From NCBI RefSeq assembly GCF_007828045.1, contig NZ_VITN01000013.1, forward strand, positions 1 to 64,000: a stretch of 64,000 bases of DNA. The letters run 5' to 3'. Positions 1-9,783 of this stretch are shown piece after piece. Both the position numbers and the translations under genes were made by a program. This DNA is from Nitrospirillum amazonense. Lineage in GTDB: Bacteria; Pseudomonadota; Alphaproteobacteria; Azospirillales; Azospirillaceae. The notes beneath the pieces were generated by a model. That model searched no databases. It was not told the DNA's origin and saw only the letters and a program-made list of their open reading frames with translations. Numbering within the stretch: position 1 is the stretch's first letter; each line of letters begins with the position of its first letter.

Positions 1-141
<141 letters not shown>

Positions 142-170
142 TAAGTACCAACTGATTTGATTGACGGTGT

Positions 171-196
171 GCGGTGCCGATGCTATTCGGCACCGC
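171..196 (+). promoter_or_regulatory. Perfect 10-bp hairpin in the tuf-rpsJ spacer
   Basis: Bases 171-180 (GCGGTGCCGA) pair perfectly with 187-196 (TCGGCACCGC) around a 6-base loop. Only two T residues follow, so it is not a canonical intrinsic terminator. It lies 21 bases before the rpsJ start. It could reduce read-through from tuf into the S10 operon, be a processing or stability element, or lie close to the S10 ribosome binding site. The function is inferred; the structure is read directly. Confidence 0.6.
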
Positions 197-217
197 TTCC
201 AACCAAGGTTTAGGACG

Positions 218-526
218 ATGGAAAGCCAGAATATCCGGATCCGCCTGAAGGCGTTCGATCATCGCGTGCTCGACCAGTCGACCAGCGAGATCGTGAATAC
301 GGCCAAGCGGACCGGTGCCCGGGTGCGCGGTCCGATCCCCCTTCCGACCCAGGTCGAGAAGTTCACGGTGAACCGCAGCCCGCACATCGACAAGAAGTCG
401 CGTGAGCAGTTCGAGATCCGTACCCACAAGCGCCTGCTGGACATCGTCGATCCGACCCCGCAGACCGTGGACGCGCTGATGAAGCTCGACCTGGCCGCCG
501 GCGTCGACGTCGAGATTAAGCTGTAA
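218..526 (+). CDS. rpsJ: 30S ribosomal protein S10
   Basis: This 102-residue protein begins [19 protein letters not shown] and contains GPIPLPTQ and [18 protein letters not shown], which are diagnostic of S10. S10 is a head protein of the 30S subunit and, as NusE, also takes part in transcription antitermination. An in-frame start 57 bases upstream exists, but the ATG at 218 gives the standard family length and N-terminus. It is the first gene of the S10 operon. Confidence 0.98.
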   Translation: MESQNIRIRLKAFDHRVLDQSTSEIVNTAKRTGARVRGPIPLPTQVEKFTVNRSPHIDKKSREQFEIRTHKRLLDIVDPTPQTVDALMKLDLAAGVDVEIKL

Positions 527-584
527 GTTTGAGTTGAGGGACCTCTCCCCCTGAGGATGTCCCCTGTTAGGAGAAGAGACTAAA

Positions 585-1292
585 ATGCGATCCGGTTTGA
601 TCGCGCAGAAGCTCGGCATGACCCGCATCTTCACGGATGAGGGTGAGCACGTGCCGGTGACTGTGCTGAAAGTCGACAATTGCCAGGTCGTCTCCCACAA
701 GACCGAAGACCGGGACGGGTACACCGCCCTGGAAGTCGGCGTGGGCAAGGCCAAGGTGAAGAACGTCACGAAGGCTGAGCGCGGCCACTTCGCCAAGGCG
801 AAGGTGGAGCCGAAGAAGAAGACCGTGGAGTTCCGGGTGACCCCGGACGCCCTGGTCGAGGTCGGTGCGGAGATCACCGTCGATCACTTCGTCGCTGGCC
901 AGTTCGTGGACGTCACCGGGACGACCATCGGTAAGGGCTTCGCCGGTGGCATGAAGCGCTGGAACTTCGGCGGCCTTCGCGCCACGCACGGTGTGTCCGT
1001 GTCGCACCGTTCGCACGGTTCGACCGGTCAGCGCCAGGATCCCGGCCGCACCTTCAAGAACAAGAAGATGGCGGGTCACCTGGGCGTTGAGCAGGTCACC
1101 ACCCAGAACCTGAAGGTCGTCTCGGTCGATGTCGAGCGCGGCCTGATCCTCGTCCGCGGCGCCGTCCCCGGCTCCGAAGGCGGTTATATCCTGGTCAAGG
1201 ACGCCGTGAAGAAGAAGCTGCCGGAGGGCGTTCCCTTCCCGGCCGCCTTCCGTGCGCCGACGCAGGACGCTCCTGCCGCGCAGGAGGGTTGA
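585..1292 (+). CDS. rplC: 50S ribosomal protein L3
   Basis: This 235-residue protein begins [16 protein letters not shown] and includes the conserved loop [22 protein letters not shown], which reaches toward the peptidyl-transferase centre. L3 is an early 23S rRNA-binding assembly protein. AGGAGAAG at 569-576 is a good Shine-Dalgarno sequence for the ATG. The C-terminus has a short Ala/Pro-rich tail, common in alphaproteobacterial L3. The stop lies 5 bases before the preferred rplD start. Confidence 0.98.
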   Translation: MRSGLIAQKLGMTRIFTDEGEHVPVTVLKVDNCQVVSHKTEDRDGYTALEVGVGKAKVKNVTKAERGHFAKAKVEPKKKTVEFRVTPDALVEVGAEITVDHFVAGQFVDVTGTTIGKGFAGGMKRWNFGGLRATHGVSVSHRSHGSTGQRQDPGRTFKNKKMAGHLGVEQVTTQNLKVVSVDVERGLILVRGAVPGSEGGYILVKDAVKKKLPEGVPFPAAFRAPTQDAPAAQEG

Positions 1293-1297
1293 GCATC

Positions 1298-1918
1298 ATG
1301 AAGACGACCGTTAAGAACCTGAAGAACGAGCAAGTCGGCGAGATCGAGCTGGACGATGCCGTGTTCGGCCTGCCGGCCCGCTCCGATCTGCTGGCCCGCA
1401 TGGTGAACTGGCAGTTGGCCAAGCGCCGTCAGGGCACGCACAAGACCAAGGGGATCTCCGAGATCTCCGGCACGACCAAGAAGCCGTGGAAGCAGAAGGG
1501 CACCGGCCGTGCCCGTCAGGGCTCCCTGCGCTCGCCGCAGTTCCGCGGCGGCGCGGTGATCTTCGGTCCGGTGGTGCGCAGCCATGAGCACGACCTGACG
1601 AAGAAGGTCCGCAAGCTGGCCCTGAAGACCGCCCTGTCGGTCAAGGCCGCCGAAGGCAAGCTGATCATCCTCGACGACGCCCGTGCCGAGACGCACAAGA
1701 CCAAGGCGCTGGTCGAGCAGTTCGGCGCCCTGGGCTTCAGCTCGGTGCTGATCATCGACGGCGCCAACCTGGATGAGAACTTCGTCCGGGCCGCTGGCAA
1801 CATCCCCCACGTGGATGTGCTGCCGGAGCAGGGCGCCAACGTGTACGACATCCTGCGGCGCGACACCCTGGTGTTGACCCGCAACGCGGTCGAGCAGTTG
1901 GAGGCTCGCCTGAAATGA
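1298..1918 (+). CDS. rplD: 50S ribosomal protein L4
   Basis: This 206-residue protein is L4, an assembly protein lining the exit tunnel. Its long internal loop is visible as [23 protein letters not shown] at 1289 overlapping the rplC stop would add three residues. I prefer the ATG at 1298 because AGGAGGG (1282-1288) is then 9 bases upstream and the protein begins MKTTVKNL like relatives. In E. coli L4 autoregulates the S10 operon; no equivalent leader was recognised here. Its stop overlaps the rplW start (ATGA). Confidence 0.96.
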   Translation: MKTTVKNLKNEQVGEIELDDAVFGLPARSDLLARMVNWQLAKRRQGTHKTKGISEISGTTKKPWKQKGTGRARQGSLRSPQFRGGAVIFGPVVRSHEHDLTKKVRKLALKTALSVKAAEGKLIILDDARAETHKTKALVEQFGALGFSSVLIIDGANLDENFVRAAGNIPHVDVLPEQGANVYDILRRDTLVLTRNAVEQLEARLK

Positions 1919-2232
1919 GCAAGAACGCGAAGCCGTTTGTGAGCGCCGAGCGCATGTACGATCTGATCGTCGCGCCCGTCATCACCGAAAAGTCCACCCT
2001 GGGCTCCGAGCATAACCAGGTCACCTTCCGGGTGCCCCTGGATGCCACGAAGCCCGAGATCAAGCAGGCCGTCGAAGGCCTGTTCAAGGTCAAGGTGACG
2101 GCCGTCAACACCATCGTCTCGAAGGGCAAGACCAAGCGCTTCCGGGGCATCGTGGCTCGCCGGTCCGACTTCAAGAAGGCCATCGTGACCCTCGCCGAAG
2201 GGCACACGATCGACGTCACCACCGGCGTGTGA
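1915..2232 (+). CDS. rplW: 50S ribosomal protein L23
   Basis: This 105-residue protein contains the L23 signature [19 protein letters not shown] and the basic loop [10 protein letters not shown]23 sits at the polypeptide tunnel exit and is the docking site for signal recognition particle and trigger factor. Its ATG overlaps the rplD stop by four bases (ATGA), indicating translational coupling. Confidence 0.98.
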   Translation: MSKNAKPFVSAERMYDLIVAPVITEKSTLGSEHNQVTFRVPLDATKPEIKQAVEGLFKVKVTAVNTIVSKGKTKRFRGIVARRSDFKKAIVTLAEGHTIDVTTGV

Positions 2233-2243
2233 GGGCATTAACG

Positions 2244-3071
2244 ATGGCACTTAAGACTTACCGTCCCATTACCCCGAGCCTGCGCCAGCTGGTGCTGGTC
2301 GACCGCTCGGAGCTGTACAAGGGCAAGCCGGTTAAGCGTCTGACGGAGGGCCTGAGCGGCACCGGCGGTCGTAACAACACCGGTCGCATCACCGCGCGTC
2401 GCATGGGCGGCGGCCACAAGCGCCGTTACCGTCTGGTCGACTTCAAGCGCAACAAGTTCGACGTCCCCGCGACGGTCGAGCGTCTGGAGTACGATCCCAA
2501 CCGGACGGCCTTCATCGCTCTGATCCGTTATCAGGACGGCGACCTGGCCTACATCCTGGCTCCGCAGCGCCTGAAGGCCGGTGACGTTGTCGTCGCCGGT
2601 GAGAAGGTCGATGTGAAGCCCGGCAACGCCATGCCGCTGAAGAACATCCCGGTCGGCACCATCGTCCACAATGTGGAGCTGCGTGCGGGCAAGGGCGGGC
2701 AGATCGCCCGTTCCGCCGGTACGTTCCTGCAGCTGGTGGGCCGCGACCAGGGTTACGCCCAGCTGAAGCTGCCCTCGGGCGAGCTGCGCATGGTCCGGGG
2801 CGAGTGCATGGCCACCATCGGTGCCGTGTCCAACCCCGACCAGTCCAACACCGTGATCGGCAAGGCCGGTCGCAACCGTTGGCTGGGCCGTCGTCCGTCC
2901 GTCCGTGGCGTCGCCATGAACCCGATCGACCACCCGCACGGTGGTGGTGAAGGCCGTACCTCCGGTGGCCGTCATCCGGTCACGCCGTGGGGCAAGCCGA
3001 CCAAGGGCAAGAAGACGCGTAGCAACAAGAAGACGGACGGGCTGATTATCCGTCGTCGTCGCTCTAAGTAA
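2244..3071 (+). CDS. rplB: 50S ribosomal protein L2
   Basis: This 275-residue protein begins [16 protein letters not shown] and carries the L2 signature PHGGGEGRT with the conserved histidine near the peptidyl-transferase centre. It ends in the basic [14 protein letters not shown] tail. L2 is required for subunit association and peptide-bond formation. An in-frame start at 2229 would add MRALT; the ATG at 2244 matches the family N-terminus. Confidence 0.98.
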   Translation: MALKTYRPITPSLRQLVLVDRSELYKGKPVKRLTEGLSGTGGRNNTGRITARRMGGGHKRRYRLVDFKRNKFDVPATVERLEYDPNRTAFIALIRYQDGDLAYILAPQRLKAGDVVVAGEKVDVKPGNAMPLKNIPVGTIVHNVELRAGKGGQIARSAGTFLQLVGRDQGYAQLKLPSGELRMVRGECMATIGAVSNPDQSNTVIGKAGRNRWLGRRPSVRGVAMNPIDHPHGGGEGRTSGGRHPVTPWGKPTKGKKTRSNKKTDGLIIRRRRSK

Positions 3072-3083
3072 GGAGTAGGACCC

Positions 3084-3362
3084 GTGACCCGTTCCGTCTG
3101 GAAGGGGCCGTTCATTGACGGCTACCTTTTGAAGAAGGCAGAGAAGGCGCGCGCGTCCGGCCGCAACGAGATCATCAAGATCTGGTCGCGCCGTTCCACG
3201 ATCCTGCCCCAGTTCGTCGGTCTGACCTTTGGCGTTTACAACGGCCATAAGTTCCTGCCGGTGCTCGTGACCGAGAACATGATCGGACACAAGTTCGGTG
3301 AGTTCTCCCCGACGCGGACTTTCTACGGCCACGCGGCCGACAAGAAGGCGAAGAGGAAGTAA
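3084..3362 (+). CDS. rpsS: 30S ribosomal protein S19
   Basis: This 92-residue protein begins [20 protein letters not shown] and contains [16 protein letters not shown] and [16 protein letters not shown], all classic S19. It binds the 16S head next to S13 and contacts the A-site finger. The start is GTG, with AAGGAGTAGGA (3070-3080) as Shine-Dalgarno region. Confidence 0.98.
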   Translation: MTRSVWKGPFIDGYLLKKAEKARASGRNEIIKIWSRRSTILPQFVGLTFGVYNGHKFLPVLVTENMIGHKFGEFSPTRTFYGHAADKKAKRK

Positions 3363-3363
3363 A

Positions 3364-3759
3364 ATGAGCAAGCCTCAATCTGAACGGCCTTTCGCCGACA
3401 ACGAGGCTGCGGCGCACGGCCGGATGATCAAGTCCAGTGCCCGCAAGCTGAACCTCGTCGCCCAGATGATCCGCGGCAAGGAAGCCGGCACCGCGCTGGC
3501 CATGCTGACCTTCTCCAAGCGCCGCATCGCCGGCGAAGTGAAGAAGGTTCTGCAGTCGGCCATCGCCAACGCCGAGAACAACCACCAGCTGGACGTTGAC
3601 CGTCTGGTGGTCGCTTACGCCACCGTGGGCCGCGCCCTGGTGATGAAGCGCTTCCATGCCCGGGCCCGCGGTCGCGGCGCCCGTGTCGAGAAGTCTTACA
3701 GCAACTTGACCGTGGTGGTGCGCGAGCGCGCCGAGGAAGCCACGGGGGAGACCGCGTAA
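3364..3759 (+). CDS. rplV: 50S ribosomal protein L22
   Basis: This 131-residue protein has the tunnel-lining beta-hairpin [13 protein letters not shown] and the [17 protein letters not shown] helix of L22. It begins [15 protein letters not shown], a slightly longer N-terminus than E. coli, as is usual in alphaproteobacteria. An upstream extension overlapping rpsS in another frame is rejected because it does not resemble L22. Only one base separates the rpsS stop from this ATG. Confidence 0.97.
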   Translation: MSKPQSERPFADNEAAAHGRMIKSSARKLNLVAQMIRGKEAGTALAMLTFSKRRIAGEVKKVLQSAIANAENNHQLDVDRLVVAYATVGRALVMKRFHARARGRGARVEKSYSNLTVVVRERAEEATGETA

Positions 3760-3760
3760 C

Positions 3761-4441
3761 ATGGGTCAGAAAGTCAACCCCATCGGGCTCCGCGTCGGTA
3801 TCAACCGGACCTGGGACAGCCGCTGGTTCGCCAGCCGCGACTACGCCACGCTGCTGCACCAGGACCTGCGCCTGCGCAAGCACCTGCAGGGCAAGCTGGC
3901 CGCGGCCGGCGCGTCGCGCATCATCATCGAGCGTCCGGCCAAGAAGGCCCGCGTCACCATCCACACGGCTCGTCCGGGTGTGGTGATCGGCAAGAAGGGC
4001 GCCGACATCGAGAAGCTGCGCCTTGATCTGGGCCGCATGACCGGCTCCGAGGTCAGCCTGAACATCGTCGAAATCCGCAAGCCGGAACTCGACGCCAGGC
4101 TGATCGCCGAGAACATCGCCAGCCAGCTGGAGCGCCGTGTCGCCTTCCGTCGCGCCATGAAGCGCGCCGTGCAGTCGGCCATGCGCCTCGGCGCCCAGGG
4201 CATCCGCATCAACTGCGGCGGCCGTCTGGGTGGTGCTGAGATCGCTCGTATGGAGTGGTACCGCGAAGGTCGCGTGCCGCTGCACACGCTGCGCGCCGAG
4301 ATCGACTACGGCACGGCCACGGCGAAGACCACCTACGGCACCTGCGGTGTCAAGGTGTGGGTGTTTAAGGGCGAAATTCTGGCGCACGATCCGTTCGCCC
4401 AGGACAAGCGCGCCGATCAGCAGCCCGTCGCGGCGCGCTGA
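3761..4441 (+). CDS. rpsC: 30S ribosomal protein S3
   Basis: This 226-residue protein begins [20 protein letters not shown]. It has a KH domain with the motif [16 protein letters not shown] and the C-terminal S3 core ([17 protein letters not shown]). S3 forms part of the mRNA entry pore helicase. The start is one base after the rplV stop. Confidence 0.98.
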   Translation: MGQKVNPIGLRVGINRTWDSRWFASRDYATLLHQDLRLRKHLQGKLAAAGASRIIIERPAKKARVTIHTARPGVVIGKKGADIEKLRLDLGRMTGSEVSLNIVEIRKPELDARLIAENIASQLERRVAFRRAMKRAVQSAMRLGAQGIRINCGGRLGGAEIARMEWYREGRVPLHTLRAEIDYGTATAKTTYGTCGVKVWVFKGEILAHDPFAQDKRADQQPVAAR

Positions 4442-4470
4442 GGGTGAACGGATACTAGAGGGCAATTGCC

Positions 4471-4896
4471 ATGCTGAGTCCGAAACGTACTAAGTACCGC
4501 AAGCAGCACAAGGGGCGCATCCACGGCGCCACCAAGGGCGGCAGCCAGCTGAACTTCGGCGCCTTTGGCCTGAAGGCGGTCGAACCGGCGCGCATCACCG
4601 CGCGCCAGATCGAGGCGGCCCGCCGCGCGATCACCCGTCACATGAAGCGTCAGGGCCGGGTCTGGATCCGGATTTTCCCGGACGTGCCGGTGTCGAGCAA
4701 GCCCGCCGAAGTCCGCATGGGCTCCGGTAAGGGGTCGCCCGAGTTCTGGGCGGCCCGCGTGGCCCCCGGCCGCATCATGTTCGAGCTGGATGGTGTGCCG
4801 GCGGACCTCGCCAAGCGCGCCTTCGAGCTGGCCGCTGCCAAGCTGCCGATTAAGACCCGATTCATCACCCGCCTGGGTGAGGGAGCTGAGGCATGA
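4471..4896 (+). CDS. rplP: 50S ribosomal protein L16
   Basis: This 141-residue protein begins [19 protein letters not shown] and includes RKVxG-type and GKGxPEFW motifs ([15 protein letters not shown]). L16 organises the 23S A-site region and is needed for late 50S assembly. Its stop overlaps the rpmC start (ATGA). Confidence 0.98.
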   Translation: MLSPKRTKYRKQHKGRIHGATKGGSQLNFGAFGLKAVEPARITARQIEAARRAITRHMKRQGRVWIRIFPDVPVSSKPAEVRMGSGKGSPEFWAARVAPGRIMFELDGVPADLAKRAFELAAAKLPIKTRFITRLGEGAEA

Positions 4897-5099
4897 CCAA
4901 AGCCGTCGACCTGCGCACCAAAAGCGTGGATGAGTTGCAGGACCAGCTCTTGCAGCTGAAGAAAGAGCAGTTCAATTTGCGCTTCCAGCGCGCCTCCGGG
5001 CAGCTGGAGAATACCGCGCGTGTCGGCCAGGTTCGGCGCGACATCGCTCGGATTAAGACCATCCTGGGCCAGCGGGAAACCGCTGCGCCCGTGTCCTGA
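4893..5099 (+). CDS. rpmC: 50S ribosomal protein L29
   Basis: This 68-residue, mostly helical protein contains the L29 signature [19 protein letters not shown] and the [12 protein letters not shown] helix. It lies beside L23 at the tunnel exit. The ATG overlaps the rplP stop. Confidence 0.97.
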   Translation: MTKAVDLRTKSVDELQDQLLQLKKEQFNLRFQRASGQLENTARVGQVRRDIARIKTILGQRETAAPVS

Positions 5100-5113
5100 C
5101 AGGGGGAAGCGTT

Positions 5114-5371
5114 ATGCCCCGGCGTGTTTTGCAGGGCACGGTTGTGAGCGACAAGGGCGACAAGACCGTCATCGTGCTGGTCGAGCGTCGTGTTATGCAC
5201 CCCGTGTACAAGAAGTTTATTAAGCAGTCGAAGAAGTATGCTGCTCATGACGAGCAGAATGCTTATAAGGCTGGCGACACGGTGACGATCGAAGAGTGCC
5301 GTCCGATTTCCAAGCGGAAGCGGTGGGCCGTCGTCGTGGAAAGCGCCGCCCCGTCGGGCGCCGCCGTCTAA
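5114..5371 (+). CDS. rpsQ: 30S ribosomal protein S17
   Basis: This 85-residue OB-fold protein begins [21 protein letters not shown] and contains [20 protein letters not shown]17 binds 16S helices 7 and 11 early in 30S assembly. AGGGGGAAGC before the ATG provides the ribosome binding site. Confidence 0.98.
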   Translation: MPRRVLQGTVVSDKGDKTVIVLVERRVMHPVYKKFIKQSKKYAAHDEQNAYKAGDTVTIEECRPISKRKRWAVVVESAAPSGAAV

Positions 5372-5396
5372 CTGTTTTGCTTAAGGAAGCCAAACC

Positions 5397-5765
5397 ATGA
5401 TCCAGATGCAAACCAACCTGGAGGTCGCTGACAACAGCGGCGCGCGCCGGGTGCAGTGCATCAAGGTGCTGGGCGGCTCCATGCGGAAGGTCGCGGCCGT
5501 TGGCGACGTCATCGTCGTCTCGGTCAAGGAGGCCATTCCGCGGGGCCGCGTGAAGAAGGGTGACGTGCACCGCGCCGTCATCGTTCGCACCGCCAAGGAA
5601 ATCCGTCGCACCGACGGTTCCGCCATCCGCTTCGACCGCAACGCGGCCGTGCTCATCAACAAGCAGGGTGAGCCGATCGGGACCCGTATCTTCGGGCCGG
5701 TCACGCGTGAGCTGCGCGCCAAGAAGTTCATGAAGATCATCTCCCTGGCGCCGGAGGTCCTGTAA
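5397..5765 (+). CDS. rplN: 50S ribosomal protein L14
   Basis: This 122-residue protein has the L14 N-terminus [17 protein letters not shown] and the conserved FGPVTRELR near the C-terminus. It forms an inter-subunit bridge with 16S helix 14 and is the target of the silencing factor RsfS. The next gene starts immediately after its stop codon. Confidence 0.98.
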   Translation: MIQMQTNLEVADNSGARRVQCIKVLGGSMRKVAAVGDVIVVSVKEAIPRGRVKKGDVHRAVIVRTAKEIRRTDGSAIRFDRNAAVLINKQGEPIGTRIFGPVTRELRAKKFMKIISLAPEVL

Positions 5766-6080
5766 ATGTCGAAGATTAAGAAGGCCGACAAGGTCGTCAT
5801 CATCGCCGGCAAGGACAAGGGCAAGCAGGGCGAGGTGATCGCCGTTCTGCCGAAGGAGAACCGCGTCAAGGTGCGCGGCGTGAACCTGGTCAAGAAGCAC
5901 CAGCGTCCGACTCCGACCCAGCAGGGTGGCATCGTTGAGCTCGAGGCGTTCATCGACGTCTCCAACGTCGCCCATGTCGACCCCAAGACCAACAAGCCGA
6001 CCCGCGTCGGCTACCGGATCCTGGAAGACGGCCGCAAGGTCCGTTTTGCCAAGGTTTCCGGTGAAGTCATCGACCTGTGA
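5766..6080 (+). CDS. rplX: 50S ribosomal protein L24
   Basis: This 104-residue protein has a KOW motif ([18 protein letters not shown], residues 8-25) and ends with [13 protein letters not shown]24 initiates 50S assembly by binding the 5' domain of 23S rRNA. There is no spacer to rplN, so the two are probably translationally coupled. Confidence 0.98.
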   Translation: MSKIKKADKVVIIAGKDKGKQGEVIAVLPKENRVKVRGVNLVKKHQRPTPTQQGGIVELEAFIDVSNVAHVDPKTNKPTRVGYRILEDGRKVRFAKVSGEVIDL

Positions 6081-6088
6081 GGCGCGTT

Positions 6089-6631
6089 ATGGCTGCCAGG
6101 CTTAAAGAACATTATGATTCCGTCGTTCGCGCCTCGCTGAAGAGCGAGTTCAACTACGCCAACGACCTGGAAGTGCCGCGGATCGAGAAGATCATCATTA
6201 ACATGGGCGTCGGCGAGGCCACGTCCGATGGTAAGAAGATCAACGCCGCCGTCACCGATCTGACCGCCCTGTCCGGTCAGAAGCCGGTGGTGACCCGCGC
6301 TCGCAAGTCCATCGCGCAGTTCAAGCTGCGCGAGGGCATGGCCATTGGTTGCAAGGTGACCCTGCGCCGTGACCGCATGTACGAGTTCCTGGACCGTCTG
6401 ATCACGATCGCCCTGCCGCGCGTCCGCGACTTCCGCGGCGTGTCGGGCACGAGCTTCGACGGTCGTGGCAACTACGCCATGGGTCTCAAGGAGCAGATCA
6501 TTTTCCCGGAAATCGACTACGACCGCGTGGACGAGATCCGGGGAATGGACATCATCATCGTCACCACGGCGAAGACCGATAAGGAGGCCAAGGCCCTCCT
6601 GAAGGGCTTCCAGATGCCGTTCGCGAACTGA
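6089..6631 (+). CDS. rplE: 50S ribosomal protein L5
   Basis: This protein contains [32 protein letters not shown] and [19 protein letters not shown], all L5 hallmarks. L5 binds 5S rRNA. A GTG at 6077 overlapping the rplX stop would add MRRV; the ATG at 6089 ([11 protein letters not shown], 180 residues) fits the family better. Confidence 0.96.
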   Translation: MAARLKEHYDSVVRASLKSEFNYANDLEVPRIEKIIINMGVGEATSDGKKINAAVTDLTALSGQKPVVTRARKSIAQFKLREGMAIGCKVTLRRDRMYEFLDRLITIALPRVRDFRGVSGTSFDGRGNYAMGLKEQIIFPEIDYDRVDEIRGMDIIIVTTAKTDKEAKALLKGFQMPFAN

Positions 6632-6647
6632 GCGGCAGGAGCTTCCC

Positions 6648-6953
6648 ATGGCCAAGACCAGTTCTGTTCAGAAGAACAAGCGCCGCGAGCGCCTCGCGAA
6701 GCAGTACGCCGGCAAGCGTAATGCTCTGAAGGCCATCGCGTCCGATCGTACCCTGCCACCCGAGGAGCGGTTCGCCGCTCGCCTCAAGCTCGCTGAGCTG
6801 CCGCGCAACTCCAGCCCGACCCGTATTCGGAATCGCTGCGAGCTGAGCGGTCGTCCGCGTGCTTTTTACCGCAAGTTTAAGCTGTCTCGCATTGCCCTGC
6901 GCGACCTGGCCTCGACCGGCCAGATCCCGGGCATGACGAAGTCCAGCTGGTAA
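6648..6953 (+). CDS. rpsN: 30S ribosomal protein S14, zinc-independent type
   Basis: This 101-residue protein is the long form of S14. It ends [10 protein letters not shown]-like ([16 protein letters not shown]) and [11 protein letters not shown]. The CxxC pairs of zinc-binding S14 are absent; only one cysteine is present (NRCELSG). It is a 30S head protein contacting S3 and S10. Confidence 0.98.
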   Translation: MAKTSSVQKNKRRERLAKQYAGKRNALKAIASDRTLPPEERFAARLKLAELPRNSSPTRIRNRCELSGRPRAFYRKFKLSRIALRDLASTGQIPGMTKSSW

Positions 6954-6968
6954 TCGGAGGTTCGGGAA

Positions 6969-7367
6969 ATGGCGTTGAGCGATCCCTTGGGCGATATGCT
7001 GACCCGCATCCGTAATGGACAGCGGGCCCGCATGCAGTCTGTCACCAGCCCGGCCTCGAAGCTGCGCACCAACGTTCTGGAGGTGCTGAAGCGCGAGGGT
7101 TACATCCGTGGCTACTCCCTGGACACGGTTCGTCCGGGTGTCCATAGCGTGCGTATCGAGCTGAAGTATCACGAAGGCGAGCCTGTCATTAAGCAGGTGC
7201 AGCGCGTGTCGAAGCCCGGCCGCCGCATTTACTCCAAGATCGCCGATCTGCCGCGGGTCTTTAACGGCCTCGGCATTTCGATCCTGTCGACGCCCCGTGG
7301 CGTCATGTCGGACAGCGAGGCCCGTGCCGCCAATGTTGGCGGCGAGGTCCTCTGCAAAGTGTTCTAA
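6969..7367 (+). CDS. rpsH: 30S ribosomal protein S8
   Basis: This 132-residue protein begins [18 protein letters not shown] and ends with the S8 signature [14 protein letters not shown] and EVLCKVF. S8 binds 16S helix 21. In E. coli it represses the spc operon at rplE; a matching mRNA site was not identified here. TCGGAGG precedes the start. Confidence 0.98.
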   Translation: MALSDPLGDMLTRIRNGQRARMQSVTSPASKLRTNVLEVLKREGYIRGYSLDTVRPGVHSVRIELKYHEGEPVIKQVQRVSKPGRRIYSKIADLPRVFNGLGISILSTPRGVMSDSEARAANVGGEVLCKVF

Positions 7368-7379
7368 GGAGCTGGCCAC

Positions 7380-7913
7380 ATGTCTCGTATCGGCAAGCAT
7401 CCGGTGCCCGTTCCGGCCGGCGTGACCGTTCAGGTCACCGGCCAGGACGTCACCGTGAAAGGCAAGCTGGGCCAGCTCAGTCTGACCCTGGTTGACGACA
7501 TCTCCGCCACGCTGGAAAACGGCGCTGTGGTGGTGAAGCCCGCGAACGACAGCCGCAAGGCTCGCGTGAACTGGGCCACCTCTCGCACGCTGCTGGCCAA
7601 CATGGTCAAGGGTGTCGACACCGGCTTCACCAAGAACCTCGAGATCACCGGCGTGGGTTACAAGGCCGCCGTCCAGGGTCAGGAACTGCTCCTGAACCTG
7701 GGCTTCAGCCATGACGTGCGCTTCCCGATCCCGGCCGGCATCACGATGAAGTGCGACAAGCCCACTTCCATCTCGATCACCGGTTTCGACAAGCAGAAGA
7801 TTGGCCAGGTTGCGGCTGAGATCCGCGCGTACCGTCCGCCCGAGCCCTACAAGGGCAAGGGCATCCGGTACGCGGATGAGGTCATCATCCGCAAAGAAGG
7901 CAAGAAGAAGTAA
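7380..7913 (+). CDS. rplF: 50S ribosomal protein L6
   Basis: This 177-residue protein begins [15 protein letters not shown]. Its C-terminal domain has the L6 signature [17 protein letters not shown]6 binds 23S helix 97 near the sarcin-ricin loop. Confidence 0.98.
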   Translation: MSRIGKHPVPVPAGVTVQVTGQDVTVKGKLGQLSLTLVDDISATLENGAVVVKPANDSRKARVNWATSRTLLANMVKGVDTGFTKNLEITGVGYKAAVQGQELLLNLGFSHDVRFPIPAGITMKCDKPTSISITGFDKQKIGQVAAEIRAYRPPEPYKGKGIRYADEVIIRKEGKKK

Positions 7914-7924
7914 GGCGCACGATC

Positions 7925-8287
7925 ATGAGCAATGCAAAAGTTCTGAGCGCGCGCCGCCAACAGCGGGTGCGCACGCGGATCCGGAAGCTGGGCCAGGGGC
8001 GTCCGCGCCTGTCCGTGTTCCGTTCCAGCCAGCACATCTACGCCCAGGTCATCGACGACGTGGCCGGCCAGACCAAGGCCGCTGCCTCGTCCATCGACAA
8101 GACCCTGCGCGCGCAGCTGAAGACCGGTGCCGACATCGAGGCGGCCAAGGCGGTCGGCAAGCTGATCGCCGAGCGGGCCAAGGAAGCCGGCATCACGGAA
8201 GTGGTGTTCGATCGCGGTTCGTATCTGTTCCATGGCCGGGTCAAGGCCCTGGCCGACGCCGCGCGTGAAGCCGGCCTGCAGTTCTAA
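7925..8287 (+). CDS. rplR: 50S ribosomal protein L18
   Basis: This 120-residue protein has the L18 features [18 protein letters not shown] and [22 protein letters not shown]18 binds 5S rRNA together with L5. It starts 11 bases after the rplF stop. Confidence 0.98.
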   Translation: MSNAKVLSARRQQRVRTRIRKLGQGRPRLSVFRSSQHIYAQVIDDVAGQTKAAASSIDKTLRAQLKTGADIEAAKAVGKLIAERAKEAGITEVVFDRGSYLFHGRVKALADAAREAGLQF

Positions 8288-8299
8288 GGGGTAGCGATT

Positions 8300-8902
8300 A
8301 TGGCACGTAACGAGAGGGACGGCGGCAACAGCGGCGGTCGCGAGCGTGGCGGGGACCGGGATCGTACGCCCCGGGACCGTGAGGAAAGCGAGCTGGTAGA
8401 AAAGCTCGTTGGTATTAACCGCGTCGCCAAGGTGGTGAAGGGTGGCCGTCGCTTCGGCTTCGCCGCCCTGGTCGTGGTGGGTGACGCCAAGGGTCGCGTC
8501 GGCGTTGGTTCGGGCAAGGCCCGCGAAGTGCCGGAAGCCATCCGCAAGGCCACCGATCAGGCCAAGCGCTCCATGATCCGCGTGCCGCTCCGTGAGGGCC
8601 GGACGCTGCATCATGACGTGCATGGTCACTTCGGCGCCGGCAAGGTGGTGCTGCGCACCGCCGACGCCGGTACCGGCATCATCGCCGGTGGTCCGATGCG
8701 CGCGATCTTCGAAGCTCTCGGCGTCCAGGACGTCGTGACCAAGTCGGTCGGCACGTCGAACCCGCACAACATGATCAAGGCGACCTTCGACGCCCTGTCC
8801 CAGTGCGTCAGCCCCCGCGCCGTCGCCGCCCGCCGTGGCCGTCGCGTCAGCGACATCCTGGGCCGCCGCGAGGCCGGTGCCGAGGCGAAGGAGAGCGCGT
8901 GA
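8300..8902 (+). CDS. rpsE: 30S ribosomal protein S5
   Basis: This 200-residue protein has the S5 domain motif [17 protein letters not shown], and [18 protein letters not shown] near the C-terminus. S5 contributes to decoding accuracy and mRNA helicase activity. The first 30 or so residues are a hydrophilic Gly/Arg/Asp/Glu stretch ([15 protein letters not shown]), longer than in E. coli but common in alphaproteobacteria. The stop overlaps the rpmD start. Confidence 0.98.
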   Translation: MARNERDGGNSGGRERGGDRDRTPRDREESELVEKLVGINRVAKVVKGGRRFGFAALVVVGDAKGRVGVGSGKAREVPEAIRKATDQAKRSMIRVPLREGRTLHHDVHGHFGAGKVVLRTADAGTGIIAGGPMRAIFEALGVQDVVTKSVGTSNPHNMIKATFDALSQCVSPRAVAARRGRRVSDILGRREAGAEAKESA

Positions 8903-9093
8903 TGAGCGAGAAGAACACCGTCATCGTGACCCAGATCGGCAGCCCGATCGGCCGCCAGAAGGACCAGCGGGCGACGCTGGTGGGTCTTGGTCTCAACAAG
9001 CTGCACCGTACCAGCGAGCTGGAGGATACCCCTTCGGTCCGTGGTATGATCGCCAAGGTGCAGCACCTCGTGCGCGTCGAGAAGGCCTCCTGA
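8902..9093 (+). CDS. rpmD: 50S ribosomal protein L30
   Basis: This 63-residue protein contains the L30 pattern [19 protein letters not shown] and ends [15 protein letters not shown]. The ATG at 8902 shares its A with the last base of the rpsE stop. Upstream in-frame codons read into rpsE and are rejected. Confidence 0.96.
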   Translation: MSEKNTVIVTQIGSPIGRQKDQRATLVGLGLNKLHRTSELEDTPSVRGMIAKVQHLVRVEKAS

Positions 9094-9126
9094 GGCCTTC
9101 CCGATACGGCTTGAAGGGATAAAGTC

Positions 9127-9603
9127 ATGAAGCTTACGGATATTCGCGACAACCCGGGCGCCCGCAAGGCGCCCACCCGGGTTGGTCGGGGCATCGGCTC
9201 CGGCAAGGGCAAGACCGGCGGCCGTGGCGTGAAGGGTCAGACCTCGCGTTCCGGCGTGTCGATCAATGGCTTCGAAGGCGGTCAGATGCCCCTGCATCGC
9301 CGCCTGCCGAAGCGCGGTTTCAACAACCTGTTCGGCACCGACTATTCGGTGGTGAACATCGGTACCGTCCAGAAGGCCCTCGATGAGGGCCGCCTGAACG
9401 CCGCCGATGTGATCACCGCCGAGGTGCTGGTCGCCGCCGGCCTGGTGCGTCCGTCCCGTGATGGCGTGCGCCTGCTGGCCAAGGGCAGCATCACCGCCAA
9501 GGTGGCGTTCGATGTCGCCGGCGCCTCCGCCGCGGCTGTGGCCGCCGTGGAAGCTGCCGGTGGCTCGGTCAAGGTGCCCGCGGTCGAAGCGGCTGCCGAG
9601 TAA
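9127..9603 (+). CDS. rplO: 50S ribosomal protein L15
   Basis: This 158-residue protein begins [14 protein letters not shown] and has the Gly-rich RNA-binding segment [18 protein letters not shown] and [15 protein letters not shown]15 joins late in 50S assembly. It is the last ribosomal gene before two terminator-like hairpins that separate it from secY. Confidence 0.98.
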   Translation: MKLTDIRDNPGARKAPTRVGRGIGSGKGKTGGRGVKGQTSRSGVSINGFEGGQMPLHRRLPKRGFNNLFGTDYSVVNIGTVQKALDEGRLNAADVITAEVLVAAGLVRPSRDGVRLLAKGSITAKVAFDVAGASAAAVAAVEAAGGSVKVPAVEAAAE

Positions 9604-9614
9604 TTAAGGAAGTG

Positions 9615-9660
9615 CGGCCGGCGTTCGTGTTAAAAGCGAGCGCCGGCCGTCTTTCTTTCT
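9615..9660 (+). terminator. Intrinsic-terminator-like hairpin after rplO
   Basis: Bases 9615-9627 pair with 9637-9649 to form a 13-bp stem (one G-U pair in RNA; core CGGCCGGCG/CGCCGGCCG) with a 9-base loop. TCTTTCTTTCT follows. The geometry is that of a rho-independent terminator or attenuator between the spc ribosomal genes and secY. Confidence 0.75.
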
Positions 9661-9697
9661 GCCGCAGGTCTCCCCATCTGGGGTGGGACCCGTTAGG

Positions 9698-9732
9698 GGG
9701 ACCGGCGACGGTCCCTTTTCTTTTGTCTTTTT
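9698..9732 (+). terminator. Second terminator-like hairpin before secY, GCGA tetraloop
   Basis: GGGACCG (9698-9704) and CGGTCCC (9709-9715) form a perfect 7-bp stem closed by a GCGA (GNRA-type) tetraloop. A U-rich run with 13 T in 17 bases follows (9716-9732). A minor CCCC/GGGG hairpin lies just upstream (about 9672-9683). secY starts 51 bases further on, so full termination here would require a separate secY promoter. Confidence 0.7.
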
Positions 9733-9783
9733 GATACCGTCTGTGCCGCGCCCCTGTGAGGCGCCTCGATAGGAACGGATTCC

